Part shown: one piece after another, positions 53,629 through 63,049 of the stretch
Layout: every line of letters begins with the position of its first letter
Position numbering within the stretch: the stretch's first letter is position 1
Assembly (NCBI RefSeq): GCF_900089455.2
Contig: NZ_LT907988.1
Span: 2,728,001 to 2,792,000, forward strand
Length of the DNA stretch: 64,000 nt
Source of the DNA: Orrella dioscoreae
GTDB taxonomy: Bacteria; Pseudomonadota; Gammaproteobacteria; Burkholderiales; Burkholderiaceae_B
Direction of reading: 5' to 3'
Notes under the pieces: generated by a model
The model's database searches: none
What the model saw: only the letters and a program-made list of their open reading frames with translations
Told to the model about the DNA's origin: nothing
Position numbers and translations under genes: made by a program

Positions 53629-54705
53629 CTAGCGCAACGCTTTCAGCACCGCGTCGCCCATTTCCGAGGTGGACACCTTGGTGGTGCCGTCTTCGAAAAT
53701 GTCCGCCGTGCGCAGGCCGTCGGCCAGCACCTTGCGCACCGCCCCCTCGATCCTGTCGGCCAGCGGCGACAGGTCCAGCGAGTAGCGCAGCAGCATGGCG
53801 GCCGACAGGATGGTCGCCAGCGGGTTGGCGATGTTCTTGCCTGCGATGTCCGGGGCCGAGCCGTGGCTGGGCTCGTACAGGCCCTGCCCGGCCGCGTTCA
53901 GCGATGCCGAGGGCAGCATGCCGATGGAGCCGGTCAGCATCGAGGCCTCGTCCGAGAGGATGTCGCCGAACAGGTTGCCGGTGACGATCACGTCGAACTC
54001 GCGCGGGGCGCGCACCAGTTGCATGGCCGCGTTGTCGACGTACATGTGCGACAGCGCGACGTCCGGATATTCCTGGCTGACCTCGATGACGATGTCCCGC
54101 CAGAACTGCGAGGTTTCCAGCACATTGGCCTTGTCCACGCTGCACAGGCGCTTGTTGCGCTTCATCGCGGCCTGGAAGGCCAGGTGGGCGATGCGGCGCA
54201 CCTCGGGCTCGGCGTAGCGCATGGTGTCGTAGCCTTCGCGCTCGCCCTTGAAGGGGCCGTCCTCGGCCGTGCGCACGCCGCGCGGCTTGCCGAAATAGAT
54301 GTCGCCGGTCAGTTCGCGCAGGATCAGGATGTCCAGGCCCGCCACGACTTCCGGCTTCAGCGACGAGGCATTGGCCAGCTCCGGATACAGGATGGCCGGG
54401 CGGAAGTTGGCGAAGAGACCCATTTCGCGGCGCAGTCCCAGGATGGCCTGCTCGGGACGGAATTCGCGCGGCAGGCTGTCGTACTTCCAGTCGCCGACGG
54501 CGCCGAACAGCACCGCCGACGAGGCCTTGGCCAGCGCCAGGGTGGCCGGGGGCAGCGGGTGCTCGAAGGCATCGAAGGCCGCGCCGCCGACCTTGGCTTC
54601 GTCGATCTGGAAAGGCTGGTCCAGCGCGCGCAGCACGCGCACGGCCTGCTCGACGATCTCGGGGCCGATACCGTCGCCGGGAAGGACTGCAATCTTGTGG
54701 GTCAT
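53629..54705 (-). CDS. leuB: 3-isopropylmalate dehydrogenase
   Basis: 358 residues. [40 protein letters not shown], the [20 protein letters not shown] motif and the [20 protein letters not shown] block identify LeuB. NAD-dependent oxidative decarboxylation of 3-isopropylmalate, third step of leucine synthesis. It follows leuD by 63 bp. Confidence 0.97.
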   Translation of the reverse strand: MTHKIAVLPGDGIGPEIVEQAVRVLRALDQPFQIDEAKVGGAAFDAFEHPLPPATLALAKASSAVLFGAVGDWKYDSLPREFRPEQAILGLRREMGLFANFRPAILYPELANASSLKPEVVAGLDILILRELTGDIYFGKPRGVRTAEDGPFKGEREGYDTMRYAEPEVRRIAHLAFQAAMKRNKRLCSVDKANVLETSQFWRDIVIEVSQEYPDVALSHMYVDNAAMQLVRAPREFDVIVTGNLFGDILSDEASMLTGSIGMLPSASLNAAGQGLYEPSHGSAPDIAGKNIANPLATILSAAMLLRYSLDLSPLADRIEGAVRKVLADGLRTADIFEDGTTKVSTSEMGDAVLKALR

Positions 54706-54768
54706 CAGGGAAACATCCTGGCAAAATTTTGAGAAAAGAAGGCGCGAGCCTAGGTCGCTGCCTGCCCT

Positions 54769-55419
54769 TTAGCCCAGAGGACGGGCGTCCAGCCAGGGGT
54801 GGCGGGCCAGGCGCTCGGCTTCGAAGGCGCGGATCTTGTCGGACTGGCGCAGGGTCAGGCCGATGTCGTCGAAGCCGTTGAGCAGACAGTACTTGCGGAA
54901 CGGCTCGATATCGAAAGGCAGCTCGGCGCCATCGGCCTTGATCACGACCTGGCGCTCCAGGTCGACATTCAGCTTGTAGCCGGGGAAGGCCTTGACCTCG
55001 TCGAACAGGCGCGCAATGTCGAGCTCGGACAGCACGATGGGCAGCAGGCCGTTCTTGAAGCTGTTGTTGAAGAAGATGTCGGCGAAGGACGGCGCCAGGA
55101 TGGCCCGGAAGCCGTACTGCGTCAGCGCCCACGGCGCGTGCTCGCGGCTGGAGCCGCAGCCGAAGTTCTTGCGCGCCAGCAGGATCGACGCGCCGGCATA
55201 GCGCGGCTGGTTCAGCACGAAATCCGGGTTCAGCGGACGGCGGCTGTTGTCCATGCCGGGCTCGCCGTGGTCCAGGTAGCGCAGCTCATCGAACAGGTTC
55301 GGGCCGAAACCCGTGCGCTTGATGGACTTCAGGAATTGCTTGGGGATGATCAGGTCGGTGTCGACGTTCTCGCGATCGAGCGGCGCGACCAGGCCTTCAT
55401 GATGGGTAAATGCTTGCAT
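54769..55419 (-). CDS. leuD: 3-isopropylmalate dehydratase small subunit
   Basis: 216 residues. [40 protein letters not shown] and [19 protein letters not shown] are the aconitase-swivel signatures. Pairs with LeuC. It starts 6 bp after leuC. Confidence 0.97.
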   Translation of the reverse strand: MQAFTHHEGLVAPLDRENVDTDLIIPKQFLKSIKRTGFGPNLFDELRYLDHGEPGMDNSRRPLNPDFVLNQPRYAGASILLARKNFGCGSSREHAPWALTQYGFRAILAPSFADIFFNNSFKNGLLPIVLSELDIARLFDEVKAFPGYKLNVDLERQVVIKADGAELPFDIEPFRKYCLLNGFDDIGLTLRQSDKIRAFEAERLARHPWLDARPLG

Positions 55420-55425
55420 AGTGGA

Positions 55426-56829
55426 TCACCGGAAGGTTCGGACGTCGACGAAATGGCCGGCCACGGCAGCGGCGGCCGCCATGGCGGGGCTGACCAGGTG
55501 CGTACGGCCGCCCTGGCCTTGCCGACCCTCGAAATTGCGATTGGAAGTGGAGGCGCAGCGCTCGCCCGGCTCGAGGCGGTCGGCGTTCATGGCCAGGCAC
55601 ATCGAGCAGCCCGGCTCGCGCCATTCGAAGCCGGCGTCCAGGAAGATGCGGTCCAGGCCTTCGCGCTCGGCCTGCTGCTTGACCAGGCCCGAGCCCGGCA
55701 CGACCATGGCCTGGCGCACGTTGGCAGCCACGCGCTTGCCACGCGCCACCGCGGCAGCCGCGCGCAGGTCCTCGATGCGCGAGTTGGTGCAGGAACCGAT
55801 GAAGACGCGGTCGACCTTGATGTCCACCAGCGGGGTGTTGGGCGTCAGGCCCATGTATTCCAGGGCGCGCACCATGCCGCTGCGGCGCACGTCATCCTTT
55901 TCCCTGTCGGGATCCGGCACGCGGCCGTCCACGGGCAGCACCATTTCGGGCGAGGTGCCCCAGGACACCTGCGGCTGGATATCGCGCGCGTCGATCTCGA
56001 CCACGCGGTCGAACTTCGCGCCTTCATCCGAGCGCAGCGTGCGCCAGTAGGCCACGGCCTGGTCCCACAGCACGCCGGTCGGCGAATAGGGGCGGCCGCG
56101 GAAGTATTCGATGGTCTTGTCGTCGACCGCCACCATGCCCGACCGGGCGCCTGCCTCGATGGACATGTTGCACAGGGTCATGCGGCCCTCGACGGACAGC
56201 CCGCGGATGGTGCTGCCCGCGAATTCGATGGCCGTGCCGTTGCCGCCCGCCGTGCCGATCACGCCGATGACGTGCAGGGCGACGTCCTTGGCCGAACAGC
56301 CGAAAGGCAGTTCACCCTCGACGCGGATGAGCAGGCTCTTGCTCTTCTTCATGATCAGCGTCTGGGTGGCCAGCACGTGCTCGACCTCGGAGGTGCCGAT
56401 GCCGAAGGCCAGCGCGCCGACGGCGCCGTGGGTGCTGGTGTGCGAGTCGCCACAGACCACCGTCATGCCGGGCAGCGTCGCGCCCTGCTCCGGCCCGATC
56501 ACGTGCACGATGCCCTGGCGCAGGTCGTTCATGCGGAATTCGGTCACGCCGAACTTCTCGCAGTTGGCGTCCAGGGTGTCGACCTGGAGCTTGGAAATGG
56601 GATCGTCGATGCCCTGGGCCCGGCCGCGCGTGGGCACGTTGTGGTCAGCGACGGCCAGGTTGGCGTTGATGCGCCAGGGTTTGCGGCCGGCCAGGGCCAG
56701 GCCCTCGAAGGCCTGCGGGCTGGTCACCTCGTGAAGGAGGTGACGGTCGATGTACACCAGACAGGTGCCATCGGATTCCTGGCTCACCACGTGGGCGTCC
56801 CAGAGCTTGTCGTAGAGGGTTTGGGCCAT
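55426..56829 (-). CDS. leuC: 3-isopropylmalate dehydratase large subunit
   Basis: 467 residues from the ATG at 56829. [15 protein letters not shown] start, [20 protein letters not shown], and the 4Fe-4S cysteines in [13 protein letters not shown] and [11 protein letters not shown] are present. Isomerises 2- to 3-isopropylmalate with LeuD. Own promoter at 56917-56946. No leucine leader peptide was seen in the 80-nt 5' region. Confidence 0.97.
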   Translation of the reverse strand: MAQTLYDKLWDAHVVSQESDGTCLVYIDRHLLHEVTSPQAFEGLALAGRKPWRINANLAVADHNVPTRGRAQGIDDPISKLQVDTLDANCEKFGVTEFRMNDLRQGIVHVIGPEQGATLPGMTVVCGDSHTSTHGAVGALAFGIGTSEVEHVLATQTLIMKKSKSLLIRVEGELPFGCSAKDVALHVIGVIGTAGGNGTAIEFAGSTIRGLSVEGRMTLCNMSIEAGARSGMVAVDDKTIEYFRGRPYSPTGVLWDQAVAYWRTLRSDEGAKFDRVVEIDARDIQPQVSWGTSPEMVLPVDGRVPDPDREKDDVRRSGMVRALEYMGLTPNTPLVDIKVDRVFIGSCTNSRIEDLRAAAAVARGKRVAANVRQAMVVPGSGLVKQQAEREGLDRIFLDAGFEWREPGCSMCLAMNADRLEPGERCASTSNRNFEGRQGQGGRTHLVSPAMAAAAAVAGHFVDVRTFR

Positions 56830-56916
56830 GTCGGTCTCGCGTCGGTGGGCGCCCGGCCCAGGGGACCGGCGCCGGGAACGGACGCCACGATGGCGCGCGC
56901 TCCTGTCATGGCTTTG

Positions 56917-56946
56917 ATTATGCCTAGCGCGCCGGGCCTGACCCAA
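56917..56946 (-). promoter_or_regulatory. Promoter of leuCDB
   Basis: On the minus strand -35 TTGGGT (56946-56941), 18-bp spacer, -10 CATAAT (56922-56917), about 85 bp before the leuC ATG. Confidence 0.5.
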
Positions 56947-56954
56947 GGCCACAT

Positions 56955-56967
56955 GACACAATGTGTC
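56955..56967. promoter_or_regulatory. 13-bp palindrome between leu and eps promoters
   Basis: GACACAATGTGTC, a perfect palindrome apart from its central base. It sits just upstream of the -35 of leuC and about 170 bp from the eps gene start, so a regulator bound here could act on either. Identity unknown; the rest of the 304-bp region shows no other clear signal. Confidence 0.4.
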
Positions 56968-57133
56968 TTTGCGGCGACGCAACATATCGCTGTGGCAAGA
57001 CTTCCGCCCAGCCGGCACCTGTTCCCGCCCGCCGGGTCCAGAATGGGGACAACCGCCATTTTGGCCGCGAATTTGCGAGGTAACCGTGAAGGACTGCAAG
57101 TAGAATGCCTCCGAGGCCTTTCTCGAGACCACA

Positions 57134-58555
57134 TTGACCGTGACCCCGCAATACGCCGCCGACAACGGCCTTTTCTCGCTGAACCAGATCCTGGCCATGA
57201 TCATGGCCCGCAAGACGCTGGTTCTGCGCACCATTGCGGCCGTCATGCTGGTGACGCTGGCCATCGTGATGCTGCTGCCGCGCACCTGGGTCGCCGTGTC
57301 GGACCTGTACATCGACTCGCGCGACAACGACCCTCTTGCCAACCGCGGTTTTTCGCCCGGGCTGGACGAAAGCTACATGCAGACCCAGATCGAGATGATC
57401 CGCAGCCAGGCCGTGGCCGAGCGCGTCATCGAGGCGCTCGGCCTGCGACAGCAGGAGCAATACCAGAAGGACCTGCGCAGCCTGGGCGAGGTGCGTGCCC
57501 GCGAGAAACTGCTGGAGACGCTGTCGCGCAACACGCAGGTCACCAGCGGCCGCGGCAACCGGGTGCTGGCCGTGTCGTTCTCGGCCCCCTCCCCGACGCA
57601 GGCCCGCGACATCACCAACGCCATCGTGCGCGCCTACCTGGAGATGAGCCAGGCCATTTCGTCTTCCGCCGCCCGCTCGCGCACCGAGCAGTACAACGCG
57701 CAACTGGAGCAGTTGCGCACCGAGGCCGACCAGCTGCAGGACAAGCTCACGCAGTACCAGCGCGAGCACGGCATCTTCAATGACAAGGAAAGCGACGACC
57801 TGGAGGTCAAGCGCCTGGAGCAGATGACGGCTGCCCTGCTGACGCTGCAGAACGCGCAGCAGGAAGCCGAGGCGCGCAACGCCGCCACCCAACGCCTGCT
57901 GGCGTCCGGCGTGCGCCCGGACGAACTGCCCAACGTCGCCCAACTGGCCGCCATCGCCGCACTGAAATCCTCGCTGGTCGACACGGATCGCGTCATGGGC
58001 GACGTCCGTGGCTCGCTGGGCGTCAACCACCCGCGCATCCGCGGCCTGCAACAGGAACGCAATGACCTGGTTGGCCGCATCAACCGGGCCGCCAAGGGCG
58101 CGCTGGACTCGCAGCAGGCCGAGGTCGAGCGCCTGAAGGCCCAGCAGGAAGCCTTGCAGGGCGCACTGGAAACGCAGCGCAGCCGCGTGCTGGAACAGAA
58201 GCTGCACTACGACCGGATCGCCGTCTATCAGCGCCAGCTGGCCAGCGTCGAGCAGATCTATCACGCCGCGCTGCAGAAGTACGACGGCCTGCTGATGGCC
58301 AGCAACATCAACCTGGGCAACGTCACCGTGCTGCGGGCCGCCGAGGCCCCCAGCACGCATGCCAGCCCGCGCACGATCAGCAGCGTGGTCGCCAGCGTGC
58401 CCGTGGGCGCCATCCTGGCGCTGTGCCTGGCCCTGCTGCTGGAACTGCGCCAGCGCCGCGTGCGCTGCACCGACGACCTGGTGCGTGGCATCGGCATGCC
58501 GCTGCTCGGACGCATCGGCGCCCCGCCCCTCCCTCCCAAGGCCGCCAAAGCATGA
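57134..58555 (+). CDS. EpsF-like exopolysaccharide chain-length/co-polymerase protein (Wzz family)
   Basis: 473 residues. It starts at TTG 57134 or GTG 57140; there is no ATG in range. Membrane helix near residues 28-50, Wzz motif [18 protein letters not shown], long periplasmic coiled coils (about 165-260 and 300-350) and a second helix near 427-447 ([20 protein letters not shown]). Resembles EpsF of the exosortase-linked exopolysaccharide systems, which sets polymer length and interacts with the adjacent EpsG-type ATPase. First gene of the cluster and divergent from leuC. Confidence 0.85.
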   Translation: MTVTPQYAADNGLFSLNQILAMIMARKTLVLRTIAAVMLVTLAIVMLLPRTWVAVSDLYIDSRDNDPLANRGFSPGLDESYMQTQIEMIRSQAVAERVIEALGLRQQEQYQKDLRSLGEVRAREKLLETLSRNTQVTSGRGNRVLAVSFSAPSPTQARDITNAIVRAYLEMSQAISSSAARSRTEQYNAQLEQLRTEADQLQDKLTQYQREHGIFNDKESDDLEVKRLEQMTAALLTLQNAQQEAEARNAATQRLLASGVRPDELPNVAQLAAIAALKSSLVDTDRVMGDVRGSLGVNHPRIRGLQQERNDLVGRINRAAKGALDSQQAEVERLKAQQEALQGALETQRSRVLEQKLHYDRIAVYQRQLASVEQIYHAALQKYDGLLMASNINLGNVTVLRAAEAPSTHASPRTISSVVASVPVGAILALCLALLLELRQRRVRCTDDLVRGIGMPLLGRIGAPPLPPKAAKA

Positions 58556-59547
58556 CACAGCCTTCCCTTCTTTCCAGGCTGGCCAACCAGAACCTGGCCC
58601 AGGCGGAAGGCCAGGGCCAGCCCAATCCGGGCGGCAAGCCGCCCGACAAGATGGGCGAGCGCTTCATCAGCGCCGGCCTGCTCACGGCCGAGCAGGTCGA
58701 GCAGGTGGTCGCCCGCCAGCAGAGCGCGCGCATCCGCTTCGGCGAGGCTGCCGTGCAACTGGGCTTCCTGTCCGAGCAGGACGTCCAGCGCGTGCTGGCC
58801 CAGCAGTTCAACTACGCCACCGCGCTCACGCCCAACCCCGGCATGACGGTGCGCCTGGCCATTGCCAGCGCGCCCTTCAGCCCGGAAGCCGAGGCCATCC
58901 GCCAGGTCCGCTCGAACCTGCAGATGCAGACCGCCGAACAGGCCGGCCCCGGCCGCGCGGGCAGCAGCCGCTCCATCGCCATCGTCAGCCCCAACGAGGG
59001 CGAAGGCAAAAGCTACCTGGCCGCCAGCCTGGCCATCGCGTTTTCGCAATCCGGCCAGCGCACCCTGCTCATCAACGCCAATCTGCGCGCCTCGGGCCAG
59101 CACGACATGTTCGGCCTGGCGCCCGGCGTGGGGGCGGGGCTGTCGTCCATCCTGGCGGGCCGCTCGCCGCTGACGCCGGGCGAGCCCGTGCCGGGCTTCC
59201 CGCTGCTCAGCCTGCTGCAAAGCGGGCCGCAGCCGCCCAATCCGCTGGAAATCCTGGCCGAACCGGTACTGCGCAACATCATCCAGCGCCTGGAACCCGA
59301 CTTCGACGTGTTCATCCTGGACACGCCCGCCGCCAACCAGTCGTCGGACGCGCAGGTGATCGCCCGCCAGGCCGATGGCTGCGTGCTGGTCGCCAAACAG
59401 GATGCCACCCGGCTCGACGACATCCACCAGACGCTTGCCATGATGCAGACCGCGGGCACCCGCATGGTGGGCAGCGTCTATAACGCATTCGATCCGGCCA
59501 GCAGCCGCGAACGCCGCCGCAGCCTGCTGCGACCATGGCGCCGCTGA
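58552..59547 (+). CDS. EpsG-like P-loop ATPase (BY-kinase-related, no tyrosine tail)
   Basis: 331 residues from the ATG at 58552, overlapping EpsF by 4 bp. N-terminal MshEN/GspE_N-like domain (residues 35-90, ISAGLLTAEQVEQVVARQQS) followed by a BY-kinase/ParA fold with Walker A in SPNEGEGKSYLAASL (146-160) and Walker B VFILDTPAANQ. The Walker A' motif reads INANLR instead of the usual IDADLR, losing the metal-linked aspartates, and no C-terminal tyrosine cluster is present. It is therefore likely a partner ATPase with altered or absent kinase activity. Confidence 0.8.
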   Translation: MTQPSLLSRLANQNLAQAEGQGQPNPGGKPPDKMGERFISAGLLTAEQVEQVVARQQSARIRFGEAAVQLGFLSEQDVQRVLAQQFNYATALTPNPGMTVRLAIASAPFSPEAEAIRQVRSNLQMQTAEQAGPGRAGSSRSIAIVSPNEGEGKSYLAASLAIAFSQSGQRTLLINANLRASGQHDMFGLAPGVGAGLSSILAGRSPLTPGEPVPGFPLLSLLQSGPQPPNPLEILAEPVLRNIIQRLEPDFDVFILDTPAANQSSDAQVIARQADGCVLVAKQDATRLDDIHQTLAMMQTAGTRMVGSVYNAFDPASSRERRRSLLRPWRR

Positions 59548-60809
59548 GCCCCGAGCATCCGCCCGCCCGCCGGCGTCTGCTGCTGCATTCCCTGACGTCT
59601 CTGCTGGACCAGGCCTGGCTGAGCGGGTTGAACCTGCTGCTGGGCCTGGCGCTGATCCGCCTGACGACCAAGGATGCCTACGGCACCTACGCCCAGTTGT
59701 ATGTCGTGGCGCTGTTCGTCGTGTCGATGGTGGAAGCCTCCATCATCAATCCGCTGAACACGGTGGTGCCGGGCAAGGCCGAGGACGAGCGCGCGCGGAT
59801 CATCGCCTGCCTGGCGCATTTCCAGCGCCGCGTGACGGCCGGGATGGCGCTGTTCTTCGCGGCCGTCACGCTGGGGGTCGCCCTGGTCCTGGACCTGCCG
59901 CAGCCCTTGCTGCTGGCCGCCGCGTTCGGCATCTACCTGCACCTGAACACCCTGCGCGAATTCCGCCGCGGCCTGCACTTCCTGGCTGGCCAGCCGATGG
60001 CGGTGCTGCGCATGGACGTGACCTATGGCGTCGCGCTGATTGCCGGGGTCGCCATTCCCGCCCTGCTCACGACGCTGACCCTGCCGATGGCCCTGGCGGC
60101 GCTCGCGCTGGCCAGCGCCGCCAGCCTGCTGTATCCCGCCGGCCCCGTGCTGCCTGCGCCGCCGCCCAGGGCCGAATACCGCTCGCTGCTTGCCGTCATC
60201 TGGGAGCGCGGCAGGCTGGGCTGGCCGGGCGCCATGTCCTCCTGGGTCGTGAACTACGGCTATCTGTTCCTGACCGCCTACTGGCTGGGCGCCGCCGCCA
60301 CCGCCGACCTCAACGCTTCGCGCCTGCTCCTCATGCCCATCCTGCTCAGCGTGGTGGCCTGGTCGCGCGTGGCGCTGCCCACCGTCAGCCGGATGCAGGC
60401 CGCGTACAATCATCGGGGCGTCACGCGCCTGGCCCTGGCCTCCATCGGCGGGCTGCTGGCGCTGGCGGCTGCCTACGTCGCCGTGCTGTGGCTGGCGCTG
60501 CCCTGGCTGCAGACACATCTGCTGGGCCACGAATACAGCGCGGTGGGCTGGCTGGTGCCCTGGTGGGCAGCCTATTTCGCCGTGTTCGCCATCCGCACCG
60601 TGGGCACGGTGGTGATGCTGGGCGCCGACGGCTACCGCCCGCTGCTGGTCGCTGCCTTCGCCGGCCTCGTCGCCACGCTGTGCGTCATCGTCTTCGCCAT
60701 TCCGCGCTTTGGCCAGGCGGGCGCGATCGGCACCCTCATCCTTGTGGAAGCCCTTACCGCCCTGCTGATCTGGGCCGTCTTCATCCCGAAGACACGCCAC
60801 CGACACTGA
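59535..60809 (+). CDS. Polysaccharide flippase (Wzx / MATE-like)
   Basis: 424 residues with about twelve hydrophobic helices and basic ends. Opening LDQAWLSGLNLLLGLALIRL and a TKDAYGTYAQLYVVALFVVS block match the oligosaccharide flippase group that moves undecaprenyl-linked repeat units across the inner membrane. It overlaps the EpsG-like gene by 13 bp. Confidence 0.82.
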   Translation: MAPLSPEHPPARRRLLLHSLTSLLDQAWLSGLNLLLGLALIRLTTKDAYGTYAQLYVVALFVVSMVEASIINPLNTVVPGKAEDERARIIACLAHFQRRVTAGMALFFAAVTLGVALVLDLPQPLLLAAAFGIYLHLNTLREFRRGLHFLAGQPMAVLRMDVTYGVALIAGVAIPALLTTLTLPMALAALALASAASLLYPAGPVLPAPPPRAEYRSLLAVIWERGRLGWPGAMSSWVVNYGYLFLTAYWLGAAATADLNASRLLLMPILLSVVAWSRVALPTVSRMQAAYNHRGVTRLALASIGGLLALAAAYVAVLWLALPWLQTHLLGHEYSAVGWLVPWWAAYFAVFAIRTVGTVVMLGADGYRPLLVAAFAGLVATLCVIVFAIPRFGQAGAIGTLILVEALTALLIWAVFIPKTRHRH

Positions 60810-60816
60810 GACCGCC

Positions 60817-61734
60817 ATGGACATCAGCATCTGCCTCTGCACGTTCCGCCGGCCCGCGCTGCTCGACCAGCTGCTGGCCGAGCTGGCGCGCCAGAACTAC
60901 GACGGGCTGCGCGCCGAGATCGTGGTGGTGGACAACGATGCCGCGGGCTCCGGTCTGGCCGTGGTCGACAGCTGGCGCACGCGCATGCCGATTCCGCTGC
61001 ACAGCGACCAGGAGCCCACGCCCAACATCGCGCTTGCCCGCAACGCGGCAGTGCGCAAATCGCAAGGCGAGTTCATCCTGTTCATCGACGACGATGAGTC
61101 GCCCGAACCCGACTGGGTCCAGCACATGATGGCCACGCAACGCGCCAACGATGCCGATGCCGTGATCGGCCCGGTCGGGCCGCGCTATCCGGCTGGCGTG
61201 GCCGAATGGATCAAGCAAGGCGGCTTCTTCGCCGCGCCCAGCCGCCCCACCGGCACGCGCCTGGGCTACAGCCAGGCCTATTCCGGCAACACCCTGCTGC
61301 GGCGCGCCGCCATCGCCGGCCTGCCCGGCCCCTTCGACCCGGCTTTCGGCGTGACCGGCGGTTCGGACACCATGCTGTTCTGGGAATTGGAAAGGCAAGG
61401 CGCCAAGACCGTCTGGTGCGAGGAAGGCCTCGTCACCGAGGACGTGCCTGTCCAGCGCGCCAAGCTGAAATGGATCCTGCGCCGCGCCTACCGCGGCGGA
61501 CAGAGCTTCGTGCGCGCCGAGATCACCCGGCTGCACGGCGTGCGGCGTTACCAGCGCGCGGCCTGGCTCGGCGCCCGGGCGTGCGTGCAACTCGTGGTCG
61601 CGGGCGGGCTCGCCCTGCTGAACCTGCCGTTCTCCCGGGCCGGCGCCGCGCGTTGGCTGCGCACCGCTTGCGCCCAGTTGGGCAAGCTGGGCGCCCTGAT
61701 CGGACACCGCTATCGTGAATACGCTAAACAGTAG
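60817..61734 (+). CDS. Glycosyltransferase family 2
   Basis: 305 residues. GT-A fold: ISICLCTFRRPALLDQLLAE, DXD motif as Asp91-Asp-Asp93 (FILFIDDDESPEPDW) and GGSDTMLFWELERQG with the catalytic-base region. A hydrophobic C-terminal segment (about 245-265) may tether it to the membrane. It probably adds a sugar to the repeat unit. Sugar specificity not readable. Confidence 0.88.
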   Translation: MDISICLCTFRRPALLDQLLAELARQNYDGLRAEIVVVDNDAAGSGLAVVDSWRTRMPIPLHSDQEPTPNIALARNAAVRKSQGEFILFIDDDESPEPDWVQHMMATQRANDADAVIGPVGPRYPAGVAEWIKQGGFFAAPSRPTGTRLGYSQAYSGNTLLRRAAIAGLPGPFDPAFGVTGGSDTMLFWELERQGAKTVWCEEGLVTEDVPVQRAKLKWILRRAYRGGQSFVRAEITRLHGVRRYQRAAWLGARACVQLVVAGGLALLNLPFSRAGAARWLRTACAQLGKLGALIGHRYREYAKQ

Positions 61735-63049
61735 ACCCCTCACCAGCCTGGAAAGGCTGGAGCTGGCCGGCGTGTCCCTGCTGATCGCGATCTGCCTGGG
61801 CTTTCCCGCCCTGCGCACGATCGACCTCTTCAGCGACAACACCGAGGCCGACGCCAGCTATGCCGAAGGCTCCATCCTGATGCAGCTGATGTTCGGCCCC
61901 GCCTTCCTGCTGGCCGCCTGGCTGGTCTGGCGCCACAGCGCCTGGGCGGCGCAGATCGTGCGACGGGTCAATCCTTTCCTGCTGCTGATCGTGCTGTGGG
62001 CCGCCGCCACTGTCCTCTGGTCCCCCTATCCGGCCGTGACGGTCAAACGCTCGATCCAGCTGGTGGGCTTGATGCTGGTGGGTATCACGCTGACGCTGCC
62101 CTTCGTGCAGGACCGGCACTTCATCCGGGTGCTGTGCCGCACGCTGACGGCCCTGCTCGTGGCGTCGTTCATCATGGTGCTGGTCATTCCCAAGATCGGC
62201 GTCGACCCGCTGCGCGAAGGCGGCTGGCGCGGCATCCTGTGGCACAAGAACACCCTGGGCGGCGTCGCCTGCTTTGCCGTGCTCACCTGGGTCAACCGGC
62301 TGTGCAACAAGGACACCGATTGGCGCATCGGCATCCCGGCCCTGCTCTTCACGCTGCTGATGCTGGTGATGTCGCGCAGCTCCACGGCGCTGATCTCGGC
62401 CATGACGGGCATCGCCATCTATCTGTTCGCGCGCCGGCGCTACCTGGGCGGACCCAATGCCCGGCTGATGGCGGCGCTGGCGCTGACCATCGTGGGACTG
62501 GGCTTCCTGCAGATCTTCTTCACGGTGACCGGCCGATTGCCAACCTGGAACGAGATCATCCGCCCCCTGTTGCTGCTGCTGAACAAGAGCCCCGACCTGA
62601 CGGGCCGCACCGACCTGTGGGAGATGGTGCTGCTGGACGTGGCCCGCCACCCGGTGCAGGGCATCGGCTTCGGCGCGTTCTGGCTGAACGTGGGCAGCCC
62701 ATCGCAATACATCATCGACGCGGTCAACTGGATTCCGCTGCAGGCGCACAACGGCTACATCGACCTGCTCAATGAACTGGGCGGCGTCGGTTTCGGCCTC
62801 TTCATCGCCTTCCTGCTCTGGCACACGGTGACACTGTTCAAGGTCGGCCACATCGACAGGGAGCAGGCCGCCATCCACTGGGCCTTCTTCATCCTGATCC
62901 TGATCAGCAACTTCTCGGAAAGCCAGTTCTTCAACGGCGTGCTCTTCCAGAACTGCCTGCTCATCTTCTCTTCCATCGCGCTGTCGGCCCTGGTGGCCCG
63001 GCACCAGCCGGCCAGCCGGCCGTATCCCATGCCCGTTCCCCAGACATGA
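61715..63049 (+). CDS. O-antigen ligase / exopolysaccharide polymerase (Wzy-like)
   Basis: 444 residues with about ten to twelve hydrophobic segments. The large periplasmic loop carries the Wzy_C-type KNTLGGVACFAVLTWVNRLC and SRSSTALISAM and GRTDLWEMVLLDVARHPVQG blocks, then GIGFGAFW and AHNGYIDLLNELGGVGFGLF, diagnostic of the O-antigen polymerase superfamily (ExoQ/WaaL). Polymerises repeat units flipped by the protein at 59535. Overlaps the glycosyltransferase by 20 bp and the next gene by 4 bp. Confidence 0.88.
   Translation: MNTLNSRPLTSLERLELAGVSLLIAICLGFPALRTIDLFSDNTEADASYAEGSILMQLMFGPAFLLAAWLVWRHSAWAAQIVRRVNPFLLLIVLWAAATVLWSPYPAVTVKRSIQLVGLMLVGITLTLPFVQDRHFIRVLCRTLTALLVASFIMVLVIPKIGVDPLREGGWRGILWHKNTLGGVACFAVLTWVNRLCNKDTDWRIGIPALLFTLLMLVMSRSSTALISAMTGIAIYLFARRRYLGGPNARLMAALALTIVGLGFLQIFFTVTGRLPTWNEIIRPLLLLLNKSPDLTGRTDLWEMVLLDVARHPVQGIGFGAFWLNVGSPSQYIIDAVNWIPLQAHNGYIDLLNELGGVGFGLFIAFLLWHTVTLFKVGHIDREQAAIHWAFFILILISNFSESQFFNGVLFQNCLLIFSSIALSALVARHQPASRPYPMPVPQT

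Noticed and set aside
53561-55132. Minus-strand frame that spans parts of leuD and leuB
   Set aside because: It is out of frame with both intact genes and shows no domain; leuB and leuD each read cleanly.
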